Source: CAZIHO01 sp964538875 (GTDB lineage Bacteria > Pseudomonadota > Gammaproteobacteria > Chromatiales > Chromatiaceae). From it: a stretch of 15,782 nucleotides of DNA. The notes under the pieces were generated by a model. It was given only the letters and a program-made list of their open reading frames with translations. It was not told the origin of the DNA and did no database searches. Made by a program: the position numbers and the translations under genes. Location: assembly GCA_964538875.1 (NCBI GenBank), contig CAZIHO010000084.1, forward strand, positions 1-15,782, read 5' to 3'. Below, in pieces: positions 1-6,504 of the stretch (its first letter is position 1; the number at the start of each line of letters is the position of its first letter).

Positions 1-55
<55 letters not shown>

Positions 56-129
56 GTGGTCGTCAAGCCGTCTCCGTAACATTAGGCGCTTGGCTCTGGG
101 TTCGGGCTCCCACACCACCTTGTGTTTAT

Positions 130-206
130 TGGTCGGGGTAGAGGGATTCGAACCCCCGACTTCCTGCTCCCAAAGCAGGCGCGCTACCAGCCTGCGCTAT
201 ACCCCG
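130..206 (-). tRNA. tRNA-Pro(TGG)
   Basis: A complete 77-nt tRNA on the minus strand. The acceptor strands CGGGGTA and TACCCCG pair perfectly over 7 bp, and C1-G72 is typical of bacterial proline tRNAs. The anticodon stem CCTGC/GCAGG encloses the loop TTTGGGA, giving anticodon TGG. The T-arm GGGGGTTCGAATCCC is intact, and the discriminator A and the 3' CCA are encoded. A sigma-70-like promoter lies about 26 bases upstream of the mature 5' end, and tRNA-Arg follows downstream. Confidence 0.96.
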
Positions 207-238
207 CTTTCTTCGAGCCGTCCTCGCGAAGACCGCAA

Positions 239-267
239 ATAATATGCGCTTGCGGGCTGTAGGTCAA
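239..267 (-). promoter_or_regulatory. sigma-70-type promoter of the tRNA-Pro/tRNA-Arg unit
   Basis: The minus strand reads TTGACC (262-267), a 17-base spacer, then TATTAT (239-244). Each hexamer matches the consensus at five of six positions and the spacing is optimal. Transcription would start near 232, leaving about 26 nt of leader before the tRNA-Pro 5' end. Promoter activity is inferred from sequence only. Confidence 0.6.
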
Positions 268-274
268 TGCTGAT

Positions 275-306
275 CTGGCGGCCCCCGAAAAAAATCGGGG
301 GGCCAG
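275..306 (-). terminator. GC-rich hairpin, possible terminator of the TauE/Usp operon
   Basis: CCCCCGA (282-288) pairs with TCGGGGG (295-301). Outer pairing of CTGGC with GCCAG extends the stem to about 12 bp with a two-base bulge (280-281). The loop is six A on the plus strand, so U on the minus transcript. It lies 14 bases beyond the stop codon of the 320-2221 gene and just upstream of the tRNA promoter, a sensible place to end the operon. No U-tract follows the stem, so classical intrinsic termination is uncertain. Confidence 0.4.
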
Positions 307-319
307 CCGAGGAGGCCGA

Positions 320-2221
320 TTAGGCGGTGACCACCAGCACTGGACAGGTGGCGTGGCCGATGACACGCTCCGATACGCTGCCCAACAACAGGCGTTCCAA
401 ACCACTGCGGCCATGCCGGCCCATGACGATCAGGTCAGAGGCCAGTTCTTTGGCGGTGTTCACCAGGGTCTGGTCGGGTTGTCCCACCTTGACTTCCACA
501 TTGGCTGAGACGCCGCTCGCATCCAGCTGGTTTCGTACTTGGCGGGCATTGGCTTCCGCGTCGTCCCGGAGTCGCTGGTCGGTTGCCACCGAAATCACGG
601 TAATGGGGGCCTCGCAATGACCGGCAAGACCCAGGGTACGGGCCAGGGCGGCATCACCGTGGCGGGAGCCGTCCACGCCCACGAGGATGTTCTTGCCTTC
701 GAGTTCCGCATCACGGGGGACCACCATGACATCGCAGGACGCATGGCCGATCACCCTGGCAGTGGTTCCGCCGAGCATGGCCCGGACCAGATCGGATTTG
801 TCCCGGCGTCCCATGATGATGAGGTCCGCCTGGTCTCGGTCCGCCGCCGCCACAATTTCCAGGAAGGGCTCGTCGGCATGGCCCACCTGGGTTTCACAGG
901 GGATTCCAGCCGCTTCAGCCTGTTGCTGGATCCGGCGCAACCCGGCCATCGCCGCGTCCTGGTCGCGGCCCGCCAGCGCCTCGGCCAAGGGTGCCTCGAA
1001 GTCTGCCGTGGGTAGCAGAGTCAGTACCCGCAATTTGGCTCCGCAGCGTTCGGCCATGCGGAGGGCGGCGCGGGTTGCGCCCGCGCTATATTCGGAGCGG
1101 TCCGTAACCAACAGGATGCGCTGGGGTCCAGAAGCGCCGGCCCCGACGGGAACCGACGGGAGCATGATCTCGGCGGTTCCGGCCTGCTCGGCCCGATGCT
1201 GGCCCATACCCTGGATCAGGGCGCGCAGCACGATGAAGGCACCGGTGGCCAGCGCCAGCACCATCATGCCGAAGCTGGTGTTCCTGAGCAAAGTGGCACC
1301 GTCCGCTGACAAGCGGCCGATCAGGTCCAGGTCAGACAAATAGACCGGGATGGCGACCCCGCGACTGGCCAGCACCATGAGCATGATGACGCCCATCACC
1401 AGTTTGATGACGTAGGGCTTGACGTAGGTGGTGCCGATGGCACCCAGTTGGATGCCGAACAGGGAGCCCGCCAGGATGACCATGGCCAGGCGAATATCCA
1501 CCATGCCACTCCAGGCGTATTTGATGGTGCCGCCCATGCCCATGACGAAGGCAATGACCAACTCGGTAGCGGACGCCATGAGTCCCGGTACCCCCAGCAC
1601 GTACATCATGGCTGGCACGCCGATGAATCCGCCAACCGCGATGGTGGCCGCCAACATGCCAGTGGCGAAGCCCATGGGGATGGTGAACAACACCGATACA
1701 CGGGTCCCGATGCTGGGGAAATACATCATGGTGCCGGGAATGTTCACCGACTGGACCCAGCGGGCTAGGCGGCCTAACTCTTCCTGGTCCGGGTTGGCGG
1801 AGCGATACATGTTGATGGCGTCCCTAAGCACGTAGCCACCGACCACCGCTAAGACCACGACGAATACCAGGGATACGTAGAGGTTGGAACCAGCCTTACC
1901 GAACGCCGCGACGATCTGTTCCTGGACATGGGCGCCGTACAGCACACCGGCCTCGGCGGACGCACCCAGCACCAGCCCCAGCTTGACATCCACCTGTCCG
2001 TATTTATGGCGCTTCATGGCGCCCACCAGCGCCTTGGGGAATTTATGGCAGATGTTGCTGGCCACCGCCATGATGGCGGACACGCCCATATTCATCATGG
2101 CGGGGGTAAGGACGAAGGCGCCTCCGGAGCCGATGAATCCACTCACCAAGCCGCCCACGAAGCCAACGACCAGCAGAAAGAGAACATTGGCCAGATCAAG
2201 ATCGATAAAACTGATTTCCAT
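320..2221 (-). CDS. TauE/SafE-family permease fused to two C-terminal Usp domains
   Basis: A 633-residue predicted inner-membrane protein. Residues 1 to about 340 are strongly hydrophobic with about eight membrane segments and two TauE/SafE-like repeats, seen as GFIGSGGAFVLTPAMM near 28-43 and AVGGFIGVPAMM near 195-206. This family (Pfam TauE/SafE) exports sulfite or organosulfur anions in characterised members; the substrate here is unknown. Two universal-stress-protein domains follow, at about 367-502 and 510-632, presumably cytoplasmic. The second keeps the ATP-binding signature G-2x-G-9x-G-S (GRHG at 601-604, GS at 614-615). In the first, the second glycine is Asp474 and the Ser/Thr is Gly485, so nucleotide binding there is doubtful. 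It is the last gene of a minus-strand operon, 14 bases after the 78-residue gene. The ATG at 2221 places MEISFIDLDLANVLF just before the first membrane helix, as expected, although its Shine-Dalgarno site is weak. A nucleotide- or stress-gated exporter is a reasonable inference. Confidence 0.9.
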   Translation of the reverse strand: MEISFIDLDLANVLFLLVVGFVGGLVSGFIGSGGAFVLTPAMMNMGVSAIMAVASNICHKFPKALVGAMKRHKYGQVDVKLGLVLGASAEAGVLYGAHVQEQIVAAFGKAGSNLYVSLVFVVVLAVVGGYVLRDAINMYRSANPDQEELGRLARWVQSVNIPGTMMYFPSIGTRVSVLFTIPMGFATGMLAATIAVGGFIGVPAMMYVLGVPGLMASATELVIAFVMGMGGTIKYAWSGMVDIRLAMVILAGSLFGIQLGAIGTTYVKPYVIKLVMGVIMLMVLASRGVAIPVYLSDLDLIGRLSADGATLLRNTSFGMMVLALATGAFIVLRALIQGMGQHRAEQAGTAEIMLPSVPVGAGASGPQRILLVTDRSEYSAGATRAALRMAERCGAKLRVLTLLPTADFEAPLAEALAGRDQDAAMAGLRRIQQQAEAAGIPCETQVGHADEPFLEIVAAADRDQADLIIMGRRDKSDLVRAMLGGTTARVIGHASCDVMVVPRDAELEGKNILVGVDGSRHGDAALARTLGLAGHCEAPITVISVATDQRLRDDAEANARQVRNQLDASGVSANVEVKVGQPDQTLVNTAKELASDLIVMGRHGRSGLERLLLGSVSERVIGHATCPVLVVTA

Positions 2222-2235
2222 GATCCAAGTTACCC

Positions 2236-2472
2236 CTATTTACCCGCCGATTTGGGCTTGAAGCCCAGCCAATCCCAGAAATATCCGGTGAAATGGCCGT
2301 GGATGTAGGAAAACACCAGGGCGATGCCCATGGGCACCATGAACATCCAGTGGCCCTGTCGCGACAGCTCCAGAATCGGTTCGGCGAATAGGTATAGAGA
2401 CAGGTATAAACCAGCGCTCAGGACCCCAAACAACAGGGTTTTTCCGAGCGCACGCTGGGTATCAATGGGCAT
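2236..2472 (-). CDS. small two-helix membrane protein (78 aa), function unknown
   Basis: I do not recognise a named family. The 78 residues hold two hydrophobic stretches, about 11-31 and 42-61, joined by a short polar segment (LELSRQGH). The second runs into a His-rich aromatic tail (YIHGHFTGYFWDWLGF) and a basic C-terminus. AGGAG lies six bases before the ATG at 2472, so translation is well supported. The gene sits between the Usp-like gene (79 bases upstream) and the TauE/SafE-Usp fusion (14 bases downstream), all on the same strand. An accessory subunit or small partner of the permease is plausible but not shown. Confidence 0.8.
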   Translation of the reverse strand: MPIDTQRALGKTLLFGVLSAGLYLSLYLFAEPILELSRQGHWMFMVPMGIALVFSYIHGHFTGYFWDWLGFKPKSAGK

Positions 2473-2551
2473 GAACCACTCCTAACATCATTGAGGGCAA
2501 ATCCGCCGGACCGGCCTGTCTAGACGCGGCCGTTGGGGTAAGGTCCGGGTT

Positions 2552-2965
2552 TTAGGGCGCCAGACCGGCGTCCGCTCCGCTGTCTACCGGGATGGCGGTC
2601 ACCAGAGGGCAGGCGAGGCGGCGCCAGGGGTCCGCGCCCCGGTCCTCGGCTACCTGTTCCCATCCGTGGAGGGAATCAATGACCAAGGCGGCGATGCACT
2701 CCCGGGCATTGGCATACTCCACAATGTCGCGCCGCCGAATTCCCGGTTGAAACATCAGCCGATAGCCAATACCCGCGTCCCGCAGTCCGGCCATGAAGGA
2801 CTCCAGCCCGTCCAGGGGTTGGTCCTCATGGGCGCGGGCGAGGATGTCCAGGTCCGCGTCCAAGCGCTGGCACAGCCCCTGGGCAGAGGCCAGCAGACGC
2901 CGATCCGGGCTGCCGGGGCGGATCGCCAGCAGCACCTTGCGTCGCTGTTGGCGGCCGCCCATCAT
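2552..2965 (-). CDS. degenerate Usp-like (universal stress protein fold) protein
   Basis: 137 residues. The N-terminus RRKVLLAIRPGSPDRRLLAS, then LDADLDIL, resembles the first beta strand, helix and second strand of a Usp domain. The end, ACPLVTAIPV, matches the final strand (CPVLVVP in typical members). The usual nucleotide signature G-2x-G-9x-G-S/T is absent: the corresponding region reads IDSLHGWEQVAEDRGADPWRR without the glycine spacing. It may be a structural or signalling Usp that does not bind ATP. Its ATG overlaps the stop of the upstream 36-residue ORF (ATGA), indicating translational coupling. The Usp assignment comes from pattern similarity and is moderate; expression as part of this operon is more certain. 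Confidence 0.75.
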   Translation of the reverse strand: MMGGRQQRRKVLLAIRPGSPDRRLLASAQGLCQRLDADLDILARAHEDQPLDGLESFMAGLRDAGIGYRLMFQPGIRRRDIVEYANARECIAALVIDSLHGWEQVAEDRGADPWRRLACPLVTAIPVDSGADAGLAP

Positions 2966-3072
2966 CGCTCCCGGCCGTAGGCAATCTCCCTGGCAGTATC
3001 AAACTCGCCGGCCTCGGCATAGGCCACAGCGGCGAATAACTCGTCGAGTCGTGCAAAAAATCTGGTCCACAT
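2962..3072 (-). CDS. 36-residue microprotein, first gene of the TauE/Usp operon
   Basis: A short ORF starting ATG TGG ACC AGA. The peptide begins MWTRFFARLDELFAAVAY and ends AEAGEFDTAREIAYGRER. It looks like one long amphipathic helix with a hydrophobic/aromatic first half and a charged second half, and it has no clear membrane span. A GGAG Shine-Dalgarno site lies eight bases before the ATG. The stop TGA overlaps the ATG of the next gene in ATGA (2962-2965). Good initiation signals and coupling support a real gene despite its size. Function is unknown; it could be a small regulator of the Usp or permease proteins, or a leader peptide coupling translation. Confidence 0.68.
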   Translation of the reverse strand: MWTRFFARLDELFAAVAYAEAGEFDTAREIAYGRER

Positions 3073-3104
3073 GGTTGGATCTCCGAGGTTTCCTAGCCTT
3101 TCTA

Positions 3105-3122
3105 TGTCAGCTTCCGTGCCAA
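3105..3122 (-). promoter_or_regulatory. possible sigma-54-like promoter of the TauE/Usp operon (imperfect)
   Basis: The minus strand contains TTGGCACG, an exact -24 element (TGGCACG at 3115-3121). Ten bases after its GG comes GA rather than the consensus GC (CTGACA around 3105-3110), so the -12 element is poor. The position is right: a start near 3095 leaves a short leader carrying AGGA and GGAG before the ATG at 3072, and an NtrC-family activator is encoded next door. A second imperfect site, TGGCCGACAGTATTGCAT (minus strand, about 3208-3225), has a good -12 but a spacer one base too long. Confidence 0.3.
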
Positions 3123-3199
3123 CTCAGATGAGTCCCGCCAACCCCTTGATAAGCCAGCGTAAAACAGGGTTGCACAGCGAGCCGGGCGCAACCCAATAT

Positions 3200-3214
3200 G
3201 TTGCCTAATGCAAT
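3200..3214. promoter_or_regulatory. candidate operator/UAS copy 2 (GTTGCCTAATGCAAT)
   Basis: The 15-mer differs at two positions from the perfect palindrome at 3287-3301 and keeps the TTGC-N4-TGCAA core spacing. The two centres are 87 bp apart, close to eight helical turns. It lies in the divergent gap between the histidine kinase gene and the microprotein gene, about 100 bp upstream of the candidate start of the TauE/Usp operon. That is a typical distance for NtrC-family activator sites. Confidence 0.42.
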
Positions 3215-3266
3215 ACTGTCGGCCAGATCCGTCCATATCCCCTGCAAATCAAGGGATGTCAGCCTG

Positions 3267-3296
3267 TTGCATCGCTCCTGAGAACAGTTGCATAAT
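3267..3296 (+). promoter_or_regulatory. possible sigma-70-type promoter of the histidine kinase gene
   Basis: TTGCAT (3267-3272), an 18-base spacer, then CATAAT (3291-3296), a five-of-six match to the -10 consensus. Transcription would start near 3303, leaving a very short leader containing GGAGAGG just before the ATG. The -10 element lies inside the 3287-3301 palindrome, so a protein bound there would block this promoter. The -35 match is weak. Confidence 0.3.
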
Positions 3297-3301
3297 GCAA
3301 C
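3287..3301. promoter_or_regulatory. candidate operator/UAS copy 1: perfect palindrome GTTGCATAATGCAAC
   Basis: Seven-base arms GTTGCAT and ATGCAAC flank one central A, with perfect dyad symmetry. It lies 16 bases before the histidine kinase ATG and about 190 bp upstream of the candidate start of the divergent operon. A related copy is at 3200-3214, and single half-sites (GTTGCA) occur at 3169-3174 and 3266-3271. The likely binder is the adjacent NtrC-family regulator, by context only. Confidence 0.48.
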
Positions 3302-3316
3302 TCACGGAGAGGTGCC

Positions 3317-4789
3317 ATGGGTTCGTTACGGCGCAAGATCGTGTTGGGTTACGGGGTCATCGGCCTGTTGGTGGTGGCCCTGTCCCTGTTCATCCTCTGG
3401 GAGTCGCGGGAGGTGGAGGGGCGTATTCTGGTGGGGGAGCGGATCGCGGAGCTGTTCGATGCCGCCTTGGAGCTGCGGCGCTTTGAGAAAAACTACTTTC
3501 TCTACCGGCAAAACGACGACCTAGCGGAGCACCGCGTCTATCTGGACCAGGCCCTGGACCTGCTCCGGGATCCCCGCCACCCCATCGCCGCCATCGGCGA
3601 TCCCCGCCGCATTGTGCAGCTCCAATCCCAGCTCGTTAGCTACCGGGAGCTGGTGGAGGATTACGCCCGGTCCGAGCGGGATCCCCTAAAGGAGTCGAAC
3701 ATCCGCCAAACCGGCAAGGACATCCTGGGATTGGCCGAAGAATTTCGCGTCCGGGAGCAACGGGCCCTGCGGGATCAATTGGACCGGCAACGCCAGATTT
3801 TGATCGGCGCCGTAACGCTGGTGGCACTACTGGTGACGCTGGCGGGACATCTGCTGGCGCGGCGGGTGGTGCGCCCCCTCACCGAGATGGTGACCAATAT
3901 GCGGGCGGTGGCTGCTGGCCGGCTGGCGGCCCTGGACCTGGGCACTGGCGACCAGGAAATGCGTGCCCTAAGCCAGGCCTTCAACCATGTGCTGCGGGAA
4001 CTGGAGACCCGCCAGGGACAGTTGGTGCGCGCCGAAAAGCTGGCCTCCCTGGGCACCCTGCTCTCCGGCGTAGCTCACGAACTCAACAATCCCCTATCCA
4101 ACGTCTCCACCTCCTGCCAAATCCTCCTGGAAGAACAGGGCGAGGCAGACCAGGAATTCCAGCGGGAATTGCTGGACCAAATCGACCAGGAAACCTGGCG
4201 GGCGCGGCGCATCGTCACCAACCTGCTGGACTACGCACGGGAACGGCCGTTCCGGGCCGAAATCGTCGAATTGGCACCCTTGGTGGACGCGACGTTGCGT
4301 CTTATCAAGGGTCAAATTCCATCCCAGGTGGAGGTCCACAATCAGGTGCCCCCGTCCTTTCGTCTGGCCGGCGATCGGCCGAGGTTGCAGCAGGTGTTGT
4401 TGAATCTGCTCGGCAACGCCCTGGACGCCCTGGACGGCGCCGGGGAAATCTGGATCGAGGCACGGCGTACCCAGGAGACTTGCGCGCCGGATACCCTGGT
4501 GTTCGGCCAGTGCGGCGGCCAGGGGCCAGCGGTGGAAATCAGCGTCCGGGACACCGGCCGGGGCATCGCCCCGGCGACCCTGCCGCGTATTTTCGATCCC
4601 TTCTACACCACCAAGGACGTGGGCCGGGGTTTGGGGCTCGGTCTATTCATCACCTTCGAGATCATTCAGGAGCACGGCGGTTGCGTGGCCGTGGCAAGTC
4701 GTCCCGAACAGGGCACCACCTTCAATATCCGATTGCCGGACACCCCACTCCCCGGCGGATCGCCTCCCACCCAAGCCGTAACCACCTAG
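3317..4789 (+). CDS. membrane sensor histidine kinase (NtrB-like partner of the sigma-54 activator)
   Basis: 490 residues. A membrane helix at about 9-28, a periplasmic region of about 130 residues, a second helix at about 161-180, then a HAMP domain at about 180-232 (RRVVRPLTEM). The phospho-acceptor His254 lies in SGVAHELNNPLSNVS. The ATPase domain shows the N box (N363, N367 in LLNLLGNALDAL), G1 (DTGRGI 412-417), F box (FDPFYTTK 426-433) and G2 (GRGLGLGL 437-443). All key residues are present, so it should be active. The sensor region has the motif ELRRFEKNYFLYR (about 52-64), reminiscent of helical-bundle ligand domains in chemoreceptors and kinases; its signal is unknown. GGAGAGG lies four bases before the ATG. 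The cognate regulator starts nine bases after the stop. It is transcribed divergently from the TauE/Usp operon, its likeliest target. Confidence 0.95.
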   Translation: MGSLRRKIVLGYGVIGLLVVALSLFILWESREVEGRILVGERIAELFDAALELRRFEKNYFLYRQNDDLAEHRVYLDQALDLLRDPRHPIAAIGDPRRIVQLQSQLVSYRELVEDYARSERDPLKESNIRQTGKDILGLAEEFRVREQRALRDQLDRQRQILIGAVTLVALLVTLAGHLLARRVVRPLTEMVTNMRAVAAGRLAALDLGTGDQEMRALSQAFNHVLRELETRQGQLVRAEKLASLGTLLSGVAHELNNPLSNVSTSCQILLEEQGEADQEFQRELLDQIDQETWRARRIVTNLLDYARERPFRAEIVELAPLVDATLRLIKGQIPSQVEVHNQVPPSFRLAGDRPRLQQVLLNLLGNALDALDGAGEIWIEARRTQETCAPDTLVFGQCGGQGPAVEISVRDTGRGIAPATLPRIFDPFYTTKDVGRGLGLGLFITFEIIQEHGGCVAVASRPEQGTTFNIRLPDTPLPGGSPPTQAVTT

Positions 4790-4798
4790 GAGGCCCAG

Positions 4799-6157
4799 AT
4801 GCCCAGCGGCACCATCCTGATCGTGGACGATGAAAAAATCGCCCTCAAGAACCTCACCCATGTGTTGACCAAGGAAGGCCACCAGGTAACCGCCACCCAA
4901 AGCGGCGCCCAGGCCTTGGCCTACTTGGACAAGCAAGCCTTTGATCTGGTGTTGACTGATCTGCGCATGGAAAAAGTGGACGGAATGCAGATTTTGCATC
5001 GTTGCCGGGAGCGGGCGCCGGACACGGAAGTGATTTTGATTACCGGCTACGCCACCCTGGAATCGGCAGTGGACGCCATGAAACAGGGAGCGTTTTATTA
5101 CATCGCTAAGCCGTTCCGGCTGGATGAGGTACGCAAAGTGGTAGCCGAGGCCCTGGCCAAGATCCAATTGCGCCGGGAAAACCAGGCCCTGCGCGACCAG
5201 GTGGCGAAAATGCAGGGTCCGGTGCGCATCATCACCCAGGACGCAGGTATGCAGCGGCTGCTGGAACTGGCCCGGCAAATCGCGCCCACTGACTGCAATG
5301 TGCTCATCACCGGGGAATCCGGCACCGGCAAGGAGCTTTTAGCCCGCTATCTGCATCATCAGAGTAAGCGCGCCCCACGGCCATTCATAGCGGTCAACTG
5401 CGGCGCCTTCAACGAAGAACTGCTGGGCAACGAACTATTTGGCCACGCCAAGGGCGCCTTCACCGGCGCCAACGCGGACAAGAAGGGTCTGCTGGAAGCG
5501 GCGGACGGCGGCACCCTGTTCCTGGATGAAATCACCGAAATGCCCCTGTCCATGCAGGTCAAGCTGCTGCGGGTGCTCCAGGAGCGGGAAGTGCTGCCCC
5601 TAGGGGCCACCACGCCGGTCAAGGTAGACGTGCGCTTCATCGCCGCCACCAACCGGGACGTGCCGGCTCTGGTCAAACAGGGGGATCTTCGCCAAGACCT
5701 CTACTTCCGCCTCAATGTGGTCAATCTGCAAATTCCGCCCCTGTCCCGGCGTAAGGAAGACATCCCGCTGCTGGCTTACCACTTCCTGCAAAAATGTGTG
5801 GTGCGTATGGGGCGCGACCTGACCGACATCAGCCCGGAGGCCCTGAACCTACTCAAGGCCTACGACTTCCCCGGCAACGTACGGGAGCTAGAGAACATCA
5901 TCGAGCGGGGTGTGGCGGTGGCCACTGGGACCCGGCTGGAGTTGGCCTATCTGCCGGACGATCTGCGGGAACTGGGGGTGCGCACCTTCCGCAAGAAGGA
6001 GGGCCGCCTGCCGTCCCTGGAGGAACAGGAGCGGGACTATGTGCTTTGGGTACTCCAGGAAGCGGGCGGCAATCAGACCCTGGCCGCCCAGATTCTGGGC
6101 ATCGACCGGGTCTCCCTGTGGCGCAAGCTAAAGCGCTATTCCTTGGAAGAAGACTGA
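4799..6157 (+). CDS. NtrC-family response regulator, sigma-54 activator
   Basis: 452 residues with the full NtrC layout. The receiver domain (about 5-118) has the acidic pair D10/D11 (VDDE), phosphorylation site D54 (LTDLRM) and K104 (AKPF). The AAA+ domain (about 142-370) has Walker A GESGTGKE (172-179), the sigma-54-contacting GAFTGA loop (219-224) and Walker B GGTLFLDE (237-244). A Fis-type helix-turn-helix lies at the C-terminus (about 412-446, GNQTLAAQILGIDRVSLWRK). Nothing essential is missing, so it should activate sigma-54 promoters when phosphorylated by the kinase upstream. AGGAGG sits five bases before the ATG, and the nine-base gap indicates one transcript. The nearby palindromes are plausible binding sites. 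Confidence 0.97.
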   Translation: MPSGTILIVDDEKIALKNLTHVLTKEGHQVTATQSGAQALAYLDKQAFDLVLTDLRMEKVDGMQILHRCRERAPDTEVILITGYATLESAVDAMKQGAFYYIAKPFRLDEVRKVVAEALAKIQLRRENQALRDQVAKMQGPVRIITQDAGMQRLLELARQIAPTDCNVLITGESGTGKELLARYLHHQSKRAPRPFIAVNCGAFNEELLGNELFGHAKGAFTGANADKKGLLEAADGGTLFLDEITEMPLSMQVKLLRVLQEREVLPLGATTPVKVDVRFIAATNRDVPALVKQGDLRQDLYFRLNVVNLQIPPLSRRKEDIPLLAYHFLQKCVVRMGRDLTDISPEALNLLKAYDFPGNVRELENIIERGVAVATGTRLELAYLPDDLRELGVRTFRKKEGRLPSLEEQERDYVLWVLQEAGGNQTLAAQILGIDRVSLWRKLKRYSLEED

Positions 6158-6504
6158 GCCCCACACCCAGTGCAGCCGGCCGTTACGCAAGGTACCGGCA
6201 GGCCCATGGGCGGGAGACTATCCAACCCGTCCACGACTGCACCTCATCCTGCGCCCAGCCTGCGGCCAGCCACCACCGCCACTCAGTGGCTGCTGTCGGT
6301 GCTGTGCCTTGATCCAGTCCCTACAACTTACGCAAACTGCTGGGATTATGATTTTTCTAACGGGACGCTTGGCAGTAATAGGAGGAAATCAGGCCATTTA
6401 TCCGACCTATGCATCAGACTTTTCTCTAGTAGTCGAATCAGCTATTTGCTTCCATGGGCTTCCGAACCATTTCGCACAGGATGGCCGCCGTGTCTTGTTC
6501 AAAC
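6158..6504. other. intergenic stretch without a convincing gene
   Basis: The 347 bases between the response regulator and the pseudopilin gene hold no supported gene. About 6320-6470 is visibly more AT-rich than its surroundings and should contain the pseudopilin promoter, but I see no clear -35/-10 pair. AGGAGG at about 6380-6385 is not followed by a usable ATG. A small perfect inverted repeat GCCACT-C-AGTGGC lies at 6278-6290; it has no T-tract and is not a convincing terminator. Confidence 0.5.

Noticed and set aside
6278..6290. GCCACT-C-AGTGGC as a terminator for the two-component genes.
   Set aside because: Short stem, no T-tract, and over 100 bases past the stop codon.
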